A stretch of 64,000 nucleotides of DNA from Actinomycetales bacterium JB111 (GCA_900163555.1 FUHX01000012.1:38758-102757); one strand, 5' to 3'; positions 32,751 through 44,290 are shown, numbered from the stretch's first letter. Notes: generated by a model from the sequence alone, not told the origin. Made by a program: numbers and translations.

Positions 32751-32826
32751 CGCCGAGTTCGTGCCGACGACACCGACTTCGGGCCTCCCACGGCCCGCAC
32801 TCAGGGTCCTCGGCACGAACTCGGCG
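32751..32826. repeat. Long inverted repeat after the ABC ATPase gene (element C)
   Basis: CGCCGAGTTCGTGCCGA (32751-32767) is perfectly complementary to TCGGCACGAACTCGGCG (32810-32826), a 17-bp stem around a 42-base interior that can itself fold. It lies 11 bases after the ATPase stop and may be a terminator or a mobile-like palindromic element. Confidence 0.7.
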
Positions 32827-33018
32827 AGGTAGGCGGTGTGGGGGACGGGAAAGCGAGGGGGAGACGGGCGTCGGCGGTATCACGTCCCCCCGACCCTGAC
32901 GCGGAACCGCGCCGCGCGTAGGATTTCGGTTCGGAACCCGTGCCGCACCGCGCATGGTCCGTGCATCGTGGCGAGAGCTCGCCGCCGTACGCCGTCACCC
33001 TCAAGAGGACCCACACAC

Positions 33019-34931
<1,913 letters not shown>

Positions 34932-34932
<1 letters not shown>

Positions 34933-35438
34933 TGGAGCGCTCGCCCGGCCGCGACGGATCCCGCGCGCACGCCCCCGCGGGGGATGCGCCGCCGGTCCGT
35001 CGCGGCCGCGGCGAGCGCATCCTCGAGGTGGCGGTCGTCGTGCTCGTCACCGTGCTCGTGGCGGGCCTGGGGACCGTGGCGCACCGCCTCGAGTCCGGCC
35101 CCGTGCCGCTCGGCATCCTGCTCGGCATCGTGCTGGCGGTCAGCGGCGGCATCCTCGTCCGCGCGCTCACGTCCGTGCGGGCGCTCGTCGGCTACGGCGT
35201 CGGCGGACTCGCGGTCGTGCTGCTCATGACCTACTGGGGGCCGGGCGGCGACGTGCTCGTCACGTCCTCCCCGCGGGCCATGCTCTGGATCCTCACGATG
35301 CCGCTTGCCGCGGCCGTCGCCTGGGCCGCCCCGCGGTCCTGGTTCAGCGACCGCGAGGTCTCCTTCCGCCGTCGGCGGGTGGTCGACGGTACGGCCGCCG
35401 ACGACGTCGACACGGCCCGCCCGGGCACGGGCGCCTGA
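34932..35438 (+). CDS. Membrane protein following typA (DUF6113-like)
   Basis: A 168-residue protein whose ATG overlaps the typA stop (TGATG). The first 28 residues are polar and basic. About four membrane helices follow: ILEVAVVVLVTVLVAGLGTV, PLGILLGIVLAVSGGILVRAL, ALVGYGVGGLAVVLLMTYW and AMLWILTMPLAAAVAWA. A basic tail (SFRRRRVV) closes it. Proteins of this kind downstream of typA in actinobacteria are annotated as DUF6113; I make that link from context and topology only. Function unknown. Confidence 0.75.
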
Positions 35439-35441
35439 GCC

Positions 35442-35942
35442 GTGGTCACCGAGGACGACTACCGGGCCGCCATGGGGCGGCGGCCCGCCGGGGTCTGCGT
35501 GCTCGGGATGAGGGCCGGCGGGCACGTGCTGCTCGTGGCGCTCACCGACGTCGCGTCGGCGTCCCTGCACCCGCCCATGGTGTCCATCTCCGTCTACGCC
35601 GACTCGCGCGCGGGTGAGGCGATCGAGTCCGGGGCCGCGTGGGGGCTGTCCGTGCTGGACTCCTCCGCCGAGGCGGCCGCGGCCCTGTCCCGGATCCGCG
35701 AGCCGGGCCGGCCGCTCATCGGCCAGGCGGTCGGCATCGGCGTCCACGAGCACGACTCGGGGGCCGTCCTGCTCGACGCCGCGTCCGCGACGATCGCGTG
35801 CGCGACCGAGTGGACGATGCCCGCGGGCGAGCACCTCGTCGTCGCCGGGCGGGTCCTCGACGCCGTCGCCACGCCGCGCAGCGGCGCGCACGTCCACGCC
35901 CTCGGCCGGATCCGCCCGTGGCGGAGCGATGGGGCGGGCTGA
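35442..35942 (+). CDS. Flavin-reductase-like FMN-binding protein
   Basis: A 166-residue protein beginning at GTG 35442, 3 bases after the previous stop. It has the flavin reductase-like split-barrel order: MGRRPAGVCVLGMRAGGHVLLVALTDVASASLHPPMVSISVYADSRAGEAIESGAAWGLSVLDSS. The position where the family has 'T.sS..SlsP.lvs.s' reads T-D-V-A-S-A-S-L-H-P-P. The later EHLVVAGRVLDAV strand matches the 'gdH.l..G.V' element. It likely binds FMN and reduces flavin with NAD(P)H, but the partner oxygenase is unknown. Confidence 0.8.
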   Translation: MVTEDDYRAAMGRRPAGVCVLGMRAGGHVLLVALTDVASASLHPPMVSISVYADSRAGEAIESGAAWGLSVLDSSAEAAAALSRIREPGRPLIGQAVGIGVHEHDSGAVLLDAASATIACATEWTMPAGEHLVVAGRVLDAVATPRSGAHVHALGRIRPWRSDGAG

Positions 35943-36047
35943 CGTCCCCACGATTGTCCTGGGCGAGTCGGCCACGGAGCGGGCAATGTTTCCTACCATG
36001 GGTCGGGCCGTCACGGGGATGGCCGGACCGCAGGAAACGGGGAGTTC

Positions 36048-37835
36048 ATGAGTCGCCACGCGCGAGACGCCGAGGCGTCCGACGCCGCGTCCGAGTTCGA
36101 CGCCGAATCGGCCGCCGCTGGCGCCGACGGCTCCTCGGGCGGGACCCGGAAGGGCCGTCGGGGCAAGAAGGTCGCCATCGGCCTCGGGGCCACGGTCGCG
36201 GTCCTTGCCGCCGCCTACTTCGGCGTCGCGTGGTTCGTGGGTGACAAGGTGCCGACCGGCACGGTCGTCGCCGGCGTGCAGATCGGCGGCATGACCCAGG
36301 ACGAGGCGATCGAGACGCTCCGGACCGAGCTGGCGGACGAGATCGACGCCCCGGTCGTCATCCGCCACGGCGAGGACGAGGTGCAGGTCAGCTCCGCCGA
36401 GGCGGGCCTCACCTTCGACGAGCAGTCCACGGTCGAGCGCCTCACCGGGTTCGCGATCGACCCGCGCGTGCTCCTCGGCCACTTCACCGGCTACGGCTCG
36501 GCCGAGCCCGTCCGCACGGTCGACGAGCCCGCGCTGTTCTCCGCGATCGAGGCCGCGAGCGCCGACCTCGGGTCGGAGCCCGTCGACGGCGCCATCGAGT
36601 TCGAGGACGGCGCCGCGGTCGTCACCGACCCGGTCGACGGCGAGAGCATCGACGTCGAGGCCACCGCCGAGCTCGTCACCGAGGACTGGCTGGTCGACAC
36701 CGCGCCCATCGACGCCGTCATGGTCGCCCAGGCGCCCGACATCGACGCCGACGACATCGCCCTCGCGCAGTCCGAGATCGTCGACCCGCTGACCTCGGGG
36801 CCCGTCACCGTGCAGGTGGGGGACAACGAGATCGAGCTCGACGTCGACACCCTCACCTCCGCCGCCACGATCGACCCGGTGAACGGCGGGCTCGCGCTCA
36901 GCCTCGACGGCGACGCGCTCGTCGAGTCGGTCCTCTCGTCCGGCGACGGCATCGCGGACGAGCCCGTCGACGCGCGGATCACGCTGCGCGACGGCGCCCC
37001 GTACATCGTGGGCGGCGAGAACGGCGCCGAGCTGAACCCCGAGAACGTGGCGGCCGCCGTCGGGCAGGCCGCGGTCTCCTCGGACGACCGGGTCGCGACG
37101 GTCGAGGCCGAGGAGGTCGAGCCGGACCTGACGACCGAGGAGGCGCAGGAGCTCGGGGTCGACGAGGTCGTGGCCGAGATCGAGACCCCGCTGACGAACG
37201 ACGACGTCCGCACCGAGAACCTCGTCAACGCGGCGCGCCTCGTCAACGGCACGCTCGTCCTGCCGGGCGAGCAGTTCAACCTGGCCGACGTGCTCGGACC
37301 GATCACGGAGGAGAACGGCTACGTGTCCTCCGGCGTGGTGGAGAACGGCTTCAACGCCGAGGCCCTCGGCGGCGGCATCTCGCAGATGTCGACGAACACG
37401 TTCAACATCGGCTTCCTGGCCGGGTACGACGACATCGCGCACCGGCCGCACTCGAAGTGGTTCGACCGCTACCCGGCCGGCCGCGAGTCGACCATCTGGA
37501 TCGACACGGACAACCCCGAGAACTCGATCGACATGATCTGGGAGAACAACACCCCCTACGCCGGCCTGGTCGAGGCCTGGGTGGCCGACGGCTACGTGCA
37601 CACGCGCCTGTGGTCGACCGAGTACTGGGACGTCGACATCGTCTCCAGCGATCACTACAACATCACGTCCCCGCAGGACGTCGTCAACACCTCCCCGGGC
37701 TGCGTGCCCGAGTACGGCGGGGTCAACGGATTCTCGATCACCGTGACGCGCGACCGCAGCCACGGCGACGAGGTCCTGCCGACCGAGACCCTGGACTGGA
37801 CGTACTCCCCGCACAACCGGGTGACCTGCGGCTGA
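36048..37835 (+). CDS. VanW-family surface protein with peptidoglycan-binding-like repeats
   Basis: 595 residues. A charged cytosolic head (1-43) and one membrane helix (about 44-63, VAIGLGATVAVLAAAYFGVAWFV) precede a large extracellular part. Residues about 75-310 hold two YoaR-like PG_binding_4 domains with G-V-x-I-G-G-M-T-Q-D-E-A at the first. Residues about 370-510 form the VanW domain (TPLTNDDVRTENLVNAARLVNGTLVLPGEQFNLADVLGPI, then GGGISQMSTNTFNIGFLAGY). VanW proteins accompany some vancomycin-resistance clusters but are widespread without them. Two Cys near the end may pair. It has its own promoter region of about 105 bases. Confidence 0.9.
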   Translation: MSRHARDAEASDAASEFDAESAAAGADGSSGGTRKGRRGKKVAIGLGATVAVLAAAYFGVAWFVGDKVPTGTVVAGVQIGGMTQDEAIETLRTELADEIDAPVVIRHGEDEVQVSSAEAGLTFDEQSTVERLTGFAIDPRVLLGHFTGYGSAEPVRTVDEPALFSAIEAASADLGSEPVDGAIEFEDGAAVVTDPVDGESIDVEATAELVTEDWLVDTAPIDAVMVAQAPDIDADDIALAQSEIVDPLTSGPVTVQVGDNEIELDVDTLTSAATIDPVNGGLALSLDGDALVESVLSSGDGIADEPVDARITLRDGAPYIVGGENGAELNPENVAAAVGQAAVSSDDRVATVEAEEVEPDLTTEEAQELGVDEVVAEIETPLTNDDVRTENLVNAARLVNGTLVLPGEQFNLADVLGPITEENGYVSSGVVENGFNAEALGGGISQMSTNTFNIGFLAGYDDIAHRPHSKWFDRYPAGRESTIWIDTDNPENSIDMIWENNTPYAGLVEAWVADGYVHTRLWSTEYWDVDIVSSDHYNITSPQDVVNTSPGCVPEYGGVNGFSITVTRDRSHGDEVLPTETLDWTYSPHNRVTCG

Positions 37836-37844
37836 CCCGGGTCG

Positions 37845-37889
37845 TCCCGGCGGGGGCGTGACTGTCGTTCGCGGCCGGCCGCGCCGGGA
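37845..37889. terminator. Bidirectional terminator between vanW and the monooxygenase
   Basis: TCCCGGCG (37845-37852) pairs with CGCCGGGA (37882-37889) around a GC-rich interior with its own GGCCGGCC palindrome. It lies between two converging genes. Confidence 0.45.
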
Positions 37890-37926
37890 CCGTCCGTCCA
37901 CCTCTCCTGGGTGACCTGGTGGCCGG

Positions 37927-39096
37927 TCAGGCCGGCTCGGTCGGCGCCGGGGGACGCCAGCCCATGGCCGCGTCGGCGCCCGCGCCGACCAGCGAGGCGG
38001 GCGTGAGGCGCATGAGGCCGTTCCGCAGGCGCTGGCGGACCCCGCCGCCGAGGTGGGAGCCGATCACCGCCGACATGCGTGCCGCCCTGCCGAGGGCCCG
38101 GCACCGCGGGCGCCGCGCGGCGTCGTAGCCCGCAAGGGCTGCCGCGAGCGACCCGCCGCGAGCGACGGGGTGCCCGATCAGCAGCCCGACGCACAGACCG
38201 TCCTCCAGCGCGGTGGCCGCGCCCTGCCCCATGGTCGGCAGGAAGGCGTGCGCGGCGTCCCCGACCAGGGCCACCCGCCCCCGGACGTAGCTCGGCGCGC
38301 CACCCGGCAGCGAGTAGACGTCGTGGCGCAGGAGGGCGCCGGGCGCCGTCAGGTCGATCGTGCGAGCGACGTCGTCGGCCCATCCCGCGAAGCGGCCTCT
38401 GGCGGCCGCAGCCTCGTCCGCGAACCGGCGGCCCTCCGGCATCCGCACGTAGCCGTACCAGTAGGCCTCGTCCGCCGAGACGGGCATGACGCCGAACTCG
38501 GCGTGCGGCCCCCAGTACTGGCGCAGGGTGTCGACCTGAGGTTCCCGGGGGACGATCGCGCGCCAGCTCGAGTACCTGCTGTACGTGGGGGACAGGCCGA
38601 ACAGGGCGGACCGGGTGGCGCTGCGGACTCCGTCGGCGCCGACGATCAGATCGGCCTCGTGCCCGGCCGCGACCGCCGGTCGGCCGTCCGGCCCTCCCGG
38701 CGCCACGTCGTCGACCCGGGTGCCGGTCTCGATGGTCACCCCGGCCGCGCGCGCCCGCGCGAGCAGGGCCCCGTGCAGCCGGCCGCGGTGCACGCCGACG
38801 AGGGCCACGGCGACGCTCGAGGCAGCAGTGTCGGGGATCGTGAGGATGGGCGACCCGTCGCTGCGGCGGGTGCCCTCGGCCCGAGTGGGTGCACCGAGGG
38901 CGGCGACGTCGTCGTCGGAGAACCCGAGGCCGCCCAGGGCGGCCACGGCGTTGCGGGACAGGGCGACCCCGGCGCCCACCTCCCCGAGCTCGGCCGAGCG
39001 TTCCAGGACGGTCACGTCCCATCCCGTGCCGGCGAGCGCGAGCGCCGACGCCAGGCCGGCGATGCCGCCGCCGACGACGACGGCGCTCGGCGCCAT
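37927..39096 (-). CDS. FAD-dependent aromatic monooxygenase (salicylate-hydroxylase-like)
   Basis: 389 residues. The FAD-binding GGGIAG (about 9-14) opens a Rossmann fold. The middle motif is ADLIVGADGVRSATRS (the DG fingerprint), and the second FAD motif is RVALVGDAAHAFLPTMGQGAATALEDG. This is the class A flavoprotein hydroxylase layout, which uses NAD(P)H and O2 to hydroxylate an aromatic or similar ring. The start is ATG 39096, which overlaps the stop of the MarR gene, so the two are translationally coupled and the MarR protein likely controls it. The substrate is unknown. Confidence 0.9.
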   Translation of the reverse strand: MAPSAVVVGGGIAGLASALALAGTGWDVTVLERSAELGEVGAGVALSRNAVAALGGLGFSDDDVAALGAPTRAEGTRRSDGSPILTIPDTAASSVAVALVGVHRGRLHGALLARARAAGVTIETGTRVDDVAPGGPDGRPAVAAGHEADLIVGADGVRSATRSALFGLSPTYSRYSSWRAIVPREPQVDTLRQYWGPHAEFGVMPVSADEAYWYGYVRMPEGRRFADEAAAARGRFAGWADDVARTIDLTAPGALLRHDVYSLPGGAPSYVRGRVALVGDAAHAFLPTMGQGAATALEDGLCVGLLIGHPVARGGSLAAALAGYDAARRPRCRALGRAARMSAVIGSHLGGGVRQRLRNGLMRLTPASLVGAGADAAMGWRPPAPTEPA

Positions 39097-39560
39097 CACC
39101 GGCCGCCGGGCGCGGTACGGAGGTTGCGGGCCACGTGCTGCAGGGCGGAGCGCAGGACCTCGACGGTCTGCGGGTCGACGCCGGTGAGCATCTGCGCCTC
39201 CATCTCGTCGACCGTGCGGTCGGCGATCGCCATGACCTCCTGCCCGCGGTCGGTGAGGCGGATCCGGAGGATCCGCTGGTTCTCCGGGTCGGGCGTGCGC
39301 TCCACGAGGCCGCGCTTCTCGAGCGCCTGCACCATCGTCTGCGCGGACTGCGGCGTGACGAACGTGCGCCGGGCGAGCTGCGCCGAGGACTGGTCGGGAT
39401 AGCGGGCCACGAGGCTGAGCGACGTGTACTGCATCGTCGTGATCCCGATGTCGGTCATGCGCTCGTCCAGGCCGCGGCGCACGAACGACTCCACGTGCTT
39501 GAGCAGGTAGGCGATCCGCGGCGGCGCGTCGGTGCGGGTGGCCTCATCGGTCGCGGTCAT
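39096..39560 (-). CDS. MarR-family regulator of the monooxygenase
   Basis: 154 residues with a winged helix: SSAQLARRTFVTPQSAQTMVQALEKRGLVERTPDPENQRILRIRLTDRG (about residues 58-106). The D-x-x-x-x-R-x-x-x-I/L wing is canonical. Upstream lies the inverted repeat TATCA-N7-TGATA (39571-39587), its probable operator. Because the same repeat occurs at 43104-43120 before a solute-binding protein, this regulator may act at both places (inference). It is expected to sense an aromatic acid. Confidence 0.9.
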   Translation of the reverse strand: MTATDEATRTDAPPRIAYLLKHVESFVRRGLDERMTDIGITTMQYTSLSLVARYPDQSSAQLARRTFVTPQSAQTMVQALEKRGLVERTPDPENQRILRIRLTDRGQEVMAIADRTVDEMEAQMLTGVDPQTVEVLRSALQHVARNLRTAPGGR

Positions 39561-39570
39561 GCGCCGAGGT

Positions 39571-39587
39571 TATCAGGGCGTCTGATA
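39571..39587. promoter_or_regulatory. MarR operator, site 1 (TATCA-N7-TGATA)
   Basis: TATCA-GGGCGTC-TGATA lies 10 bases upstream of the marR-like start codon at 39560 and overlaps the last codons of the SH3-like gene. Its position fits autorepression of the MarR-monooxygenase operon. Confidence 0.65.
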
Positions 39588-39842
39588 CCGCGATCCGGCG
39601 TCGCGCTGGGGAGGCGGGGGAGGGACGCGCCTGCCGACCAGGATGTCGACCACCGGGACGCGCACCGGCCCTCGTCGGGTCTCGATGACGAGCACCCCGT
39701 CGCCCGAGGCGACCAGGTCGCCGAGGGCGTCCCGCGCCCGACCCTCGTGCCGGAACCTGACCGAGACGCGGGTGCCGATCGACCAGGACTCCCAGGCGAC
39801 GGCGTCGGGGCCCGGGTACTGGTCGAGGGGGTCGGAGGTCAT
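39573..39842 (-). CDS. SH3-like barrel protein (Rv0428c N-terminal-domain type)
   Basis: An 89-residue protein. After MTSDPLDQYPGPDAV the sequence WSIGTRVSVRFRHEGRARDALGDLVASGDGVLVIETRRGPVRVPVVDILVGRRVPPPP follows. This is the short SH3-like domain that in mycobacterial GNAT proteins of the Rv0428c type precedes the acetyltransferase domain (R-x-x-D-x-x-G-x-L ... V-x-V-x-x-x-x-x-V-x-x-G-x-x-V-P-P). Here the acetyltransferase part is absent, so it is a stand-alone domain. It is divergent from fdxA. Confidence 0.7.
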   Translation of the reverse strand: MTSDPLDQYPGPDAVAWESWSIGTRVSVRFRHEGRARDALGDLVASGDGVLVIETRRGPVRVPVVDILVGRRVPPPPPQRDAGSRYQTP

Positions 39843-39912
39843 GAATCTCAAGCGTCTCACACGCCGGGCAGCGGGTGTGCTGGAAGGGGGTCGGACATGG
39901 GATCATGGAGGC

Positions 39913-40254
39913 GTGACGTACGTGATTGCTCAGCCCTGCGTGGACATCCTGGACCGCGCCTGCGTCGACGAGTGCCCGGTGGACTGCATCTACGAGGGCG
40001 AACGGATGTTGTACATCCAGCCCGACGAGTGCGTGGACTGCGGCGCCTGCGAACCGGTGTGCCCGGTCGAGGCGATCTACTACGAGGACGACACCCCCGA
40101 GGCCTGGTCGCAGTACTACGACGCGAACGTCAACTTCTTCGCCGAGGTCATGCCGGGCCAGTCGGAGCCGCTCGGCTCGCCCGGCGGCGCCGCCCGCACC
40201 GGCGTGCTGCCCTTCGACCACCCCCTGGTCGCGGCGCTCCCCCCGCAGGCCTGA
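39913..40254 (+). CDS. fdxA: Seven-iron ferredoxin FdxA
   Basis: A 113-residue ferredoxin starting at GTG 39913. Cysteines fall in two sets: Cys9, Cys17, Cys21, Cys25 and Cys40, Cys43, Cys46, Cys50 (PCVDILDRACVDECPVDC, then CVDCGACEPVCP). This is the arrangement of the actinobacterial 3Fe-4S/4Fe-4S ferredoxin. The C-terminal extension (about 50 residues, WSQYYDANVNFFAEV) is typical of FdxA. It is a soluble one-electron carrier. It is followed after 1 base by dapC, a conserved pairing in Micrococcales. Confidence 0.95.
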   Translation: MTYVIAQPCVDILDRACVDECPVDCIYEGERMLYIQPDECVDCGACEPVCPVEAIYYEDDTPEAWSQYYDANVNFFAEVMPGQSEPLGSPGGAARTGVLPFDHPLVAALPPQA

Positions 40255-40255
40255 C

Positions 40256-41377
40256 GTGGCGCTGCACGGGGACGCGCTGCCCGACTTCCCGTGGGACTCG
40301 CTCGGCCCGGCGCGTGAGCGCGCCACCGCGCACCCCGGCGGGATCGTCGACATGTCGGTCGGCACCCCGGTCGACCCGACCCCGGCGATCGTCCAGGACG
40401 CCCTCGCCGCCGCGACCGACCGGCCCGGTTACCCCGTGACGATCGGGACCCCCGACCTCCGCGAGGCGATGGTCGCGTGGTTCGCCCGCCGTCGGGGCGT
40501 GACCCTGTCCACCGCGGGCGTGCTGCCGACGATCGGCTCGAAGGAGGCGGTCGCGCTCCTGCCGGCCATGCTCGGCGTCGGGTCGTCGGACGTGGTCCTC
40601 CACCCCGACGTCGCGTACCCCACCTACGACGTCGGCGCGCGCCTCACGGGGGCGCGTCCCGTCGCCGTCGACCCCACCCGCCCGGAGGACTGGCCGACCG
40701 GGTCGGTCCGCCTCGTGTGGCTGAACTCCCCGTCGAACCCGCACGGGCACGTGATGTCGGTCGAGCAGCTGCGCGCGGCCGTCGACCGGGCCCGCGAGCG
40801 CGGGACGATCGTCGTCTCCGACGAGTGCTATGCAGAGCTCGCGTGGGACGAGCCGTACGCGAGCGAGGGCGTGCCGAGCGTGCTGGACCCGCGCGTGACC
40901 GGCGGGGACACTACCGGCGTCCTCGTGGCCTACTCGCTGTCGAAGCAGTCCTCGATGGCCGGCTACCGGGCCGCGCTCATCGGCGGCGACGAGGCGCTCG
41001 TCGACCGCGTGCGGGAGATCCGCAAGCACGCCGGGATGATGCTGCCCGGCCCGATCCAGGACGCGATGGCCGTCGCCCTCGGGGACGACGAACACGTCGC
41101 CGCCCAGCGGGAGCGGTACGGGCGCCGTCGGGAGAAGCTCCTGGCCGCTGTCCGCGCGGCGGGCCTCGAGCCCGACCCGGAGTCGGTCGCCGGCCTGTAC
41201 CTCTGGCTGACCCGGCCCGGCGCCAAGGGGCGGGAGCTCGTCGATCACCTGGCCGAGCGGGGCATCCTCGTGGCGCCGGGCGACTTTTACGGCCCGGCCG
41301 GCGAGGGCCGCGTGCGCATGGCGCTGACCGCGAGCGACGAGCGGGTGGACGCCGCGGTGGAGCGGCTGACCGCCTGA
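40256..41377 (+). CDS. dapC: Succinyldiaminopimelate transaminase
   Basis: A 373-residue class I/II aminotransferase. It transfers an amino group from glutamate to N-succinyl-2-amino-6-ketopimelate in the lysine/peptidoglycan precursor pathway. The PLP lysine is Lys230 (YSLSKQSSMAGYR). Other landmarks are VLPTIGSKEAV, LNSPSNPHGHVM (the N-P-H motif) and SDECYAEL with the PLP-stacking Asp and Tyr. The GTG start at 40256 lies 1 base after the fdxA stop, so it is cotranscribed. The G-S-K-E signature separates this enzyme from aspartate aminotransferase. dapD, at 63037, is the enzyme before it. Confidence 0.93.
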   Translation: MALHGDALPDFPWDSLGPARERATAHPGGIVDMSVGTPVDPTPAIVQDALAAATDRPGYPVTIGTPDLREAMVAWFARRRGVTLSTAGVLPTIGSKEAVALLPAMLGVGSSDVVLHPDVAYPTYDVGARLTGARPVAVDPTRPEDWPTGSVRLVWLNSPSNPHGHVMSVEQLRAAVDRARERGTIVVSDECYAELAWDEPYASEGVPSVLDPRVTGGDTTGVLVAYSLSKQSSMAGYRAALIGGDEALVDRVREIRKHAGMMLPGPIQDAMAVALGDDEHVAAQRERYGRRREKLLAAVRAAGLEPDPESVAGLYLWLTRPGAKGRELVDHLAERGILVAPGDFYGPAGEGRVRMALTASDERVDAAVERLTA

Positions 41378-41480
41378 GCCCCCGTTCCGTGCCCCGTTCG
41401 TTCCGCTCCGCGTTCGTTCCGCGCCCCGGGCGGCGTGCGCGACGCCTACTCGGTGGGGGTACGGTGAATACCGGATACCC

Positions 41481-41499
41481 GGGCGGCGGAATGCCGCCC
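41481..41499 (+). promoter_or_regulatory. Hairpin in the gltA leader
   Basis: GGGCGGC-GGAAT-GCCGCCC, a 7-bp stem about 50 bases before the citrate synthase start codon. Upstream, the unit GTTCGTTCCGC occurs twice (around 41416-41440). It could be a leader attenuator or the terminator of dapC. Confidence 0.45.
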
Positions 41500-41549
41500 T
41501 CATGTGTGCCTCAATGGCGATGTCAACTAGTTCCAAGGGGATTGAATTC

Positions 41550-42836
<1,287 letters not shown>

Positions 42837-42857
42837 GCGGCGCCTCGCTGAGCTCCT

Positions 42858-42893
42858 GACGGGGGCCGTGGCCGGTGGGCCACGGCCCCCGTC
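42858..42893 (+). terminator. Rho-independent-type terminator of gltA
   Basis: A 16-bp stem built on GGGGGCCGTGGCC (42861-42873) and GGCCACGGCCCCC (42878-42890) with a GGTG loop, extended by flanking G-A-C/G-T-C pairs, 22 bases after the gltA stop. GTCGTCATGT follows, with a weak T content. Confidence 0.85.
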
Positions 42894-42959
42894 GTCATGT
42901 CCGGCTCTTCCGCCATCCCCGCCACTTCCTCCTCCCCAGTTCCGCTGCTCCCCCCACTT

Positions 42960-43034
42960 CCGCGAGGTAGGAACGGAGCGCCCGAGGTAGGAACTGCGAG
43001 TTCCGACGTCGCGGGTTCCGTTCCTACCTCGCGG
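42960..43034. repeat. 75-nt palindromic intergenic repeat, copy B
   Basis: The ends CCGCGAGGTAGGAACGGA (42960-42977) and TCCGTTCCTACCTCGCGG (43017-43034) are perfectly complementary over 18 bp. Inside, AGGTAGGAACT and AGTTCCGACGT form a second stem. It is related to copy A (13925-13999) in length, arm sequence and interior. Confidence 0.85.
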
Positions 43035-43087
43035 GGCTGGGTGTGGGGCTGGGTGTGGGGGTGCGCGGGGTAGGCGCGCCCGGGGTA

Positions 43088-43122
43088 TTGGCAGAGAGCC
43101 TGATATCAGATACTTTGATATC
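43088..43122 (+). promoter_or_regulatory. Promoter with MarR operator, site 2 (TATCA-N7-TGATA)
   Basis: A candidate -35 TTGGCA (43088-43093) and -10 TACTTT (43111-43116) are 17 bases apart. The inverted repeat GATATCA-GATACTT-TGATATC (43102-43122) covers the -10 and contains TATCA-N7-TGATA, identical in plan to the site at 39571-39587. A repressor bound here would shut off the binding-protein gene at 43162. Confidence 0.65.
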
Positions 43123-43161
43123 CCCGGGCAACGGTGCCCGGTCGGACGAAAGGGCACTCAC

Positions 43162-44145
43162 ATGCGTCAGCGACGTTCCTTCACCCTCGCCGCGCTCGCT
43201 GCGGCCACGGCCTTGACCCTCGCCTCATGCGGAGGCGGGGACGGCGACGCGTCCGGCGACGAGTCGGGCTCCGACGGCGGACTGACCGAGGTCACGATCG
43301 GCGCGCTGCCGATCATGCCGACGGCGGCGCTCCAGGTCGGGCTGGACCAGGGCTTCTTCGAGGACCACGGCCTCGACGTCACGATCGAGATGGGGCAGGG
43401 CGGGGCCGCGATCATCCCGTCGGTCGTCTCGGGCGAGACCACGGCCGGCACCTCCAACGTCATCTCGCTCCTCCAGGCGCGCGCCCAGGGCCTCGACGTC
43501 CGCGTGACGAACCACTGGTCATCCGGCGCCACAGAGGAGCCCGATGTCGTCGCGATCATGACGCAGCCGGACTCCGGCATCGAGACCCCGGCGGACCTCG
43601 AGGGCCGCACGATCGCCGTCAACACGCTGAACAACATCGCGGAAATGGCGATCCGGTCCTCCATCCGGGCCGACGACGGCGACGACGCGCAGGTGGAGTT
43701 CGTCGAGATGGGCTTCCCGGACATGCCCGCCGCGCTCGACGCGGGCAACGTGGACGCCACGTACTCCCCGGAGCCCTTCATGACGCTCATCCAGGACAGC
43801 GGCGGCGTGGTCGTCAGCTACCCGAACCTCGACGTCGCGCCCGGCATCCCCACCCAGATGTTCTTCATGGGCGCGGACCTCATCGAGAACGAGCCCGAGC
43901 TCGCCGAGGCGATCACCGCCGCGATCGACGAGACGCTCGAGTACGCCGAGGCGAACCAGGACGAGGTGCGGGACGCTGCCGTCGAGCTGCTCGACATGGA
44001 CCCGGACCTGGCGGAGCGAGCGGCCCTCGAGCACTTCGGCACCGACCTGCGCAGGGAGGAGGTCCAGGCGATCGCCGACACTATCTACGACCTCGGCATG
44101 ATCGACGTCGAGCCGGACGTCGCCGGCCTCATGCCCGCCGAGTAG
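43162..44145 (+). CDS. NMT1/SsuA-type ABC substrate-binding lipoprotein (orphan)
   Basis: A 327-residue lipoprotein with lipobox LASC at Cys23. The mature part begins EVTIGALPIMPTAALQVGLDQGFFEDHGLDVTIEMGQGGAAIIPSVVSGE, the opening of nitrate/sulfonate/taurine/thiamine-precursor (NMT1) binding proteins. GRTIAVNTLNNIAEMAIRSSI and FPDMPAALDAGNVDATYSPEPFMTLI follow. No permease or ATPase is encoded nearby, so it is an orphan. Its ligand is likely an aromatic or other carboxylate used by the catabolic genes that follow (inference). It is a paralogue of the protein at 50359-51336. Confidence 0.9.
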   Translation: MRQRRSFTLAALAAATALTLASCGGGDGDASGDESGSDGGLTEVTIGALPIMPTAALQVGLDQGFFEDHGLDVTIEMGQGGAAIIPSVVSGETTAGTSNVISLLQARAQGLDVRVTNHWSSGATEEPDVVAIMTQPDSGIETPADLEGRTIAVNTLNNIAEMAIRSSIRADDGDDAQVEFVEMGFPDMPAALDAGNVDATYSPEPFMTLIQDSGGVVVSYPNLDVAPGIPTQMFFMGADLIENEPELAEAITAAIDETLEYAEANQDEVRDAAVELLDMDPDLAERAALEHFGTDLRREEVQAIADTIYDLGMIDVEPDVAGLMPAE

Positions 44146-44172
44146 CGAGCCGGTCGGCCCGGTGTGCCCGGT

Positions 44173-44238
44173 CCGACTGGTGGGACCCAACCGGCAGGTT
44201 TCTGTCGCAGAACCCGCCGATTGCGTCCCACCAGTCGG
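44173..44238. repeat. Long inverted repeat between binding protein and MarR gene (element D)
   Basis: CCGACTGGTGGGAC (44173-44186) and GTCCCACCAGTCGG (44225-44238) form a perfect 14-bp stem. Inside, CAGGTTTCTG and CAGAACCCG nearly pair around a TCG loop, so the whole 66 bases can fold into one long hairpin. It lies between converging genes and may terminate both. Confidence 0.7.
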
Positions 44239-44290
44239 GGGGCGACCTGAAGGGGACGCCGGCCGGCGCGGGCCGCGCAGGGGCGCCGGG

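Larger units (their letters stand above)
42894..43161. other. Intergenic region between gltA and the first orphan binding protein
   Basis: Together with the terminator, more than 300 bases without a gene. It holds palindromic repeat copy B (42960-43034), a GT-rich simple stretch (GGGTGTGGGGCTGGGTGTGGGG, 43039-43060) and the promoter/operator at 43088-43122. Confidence 0.7.
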
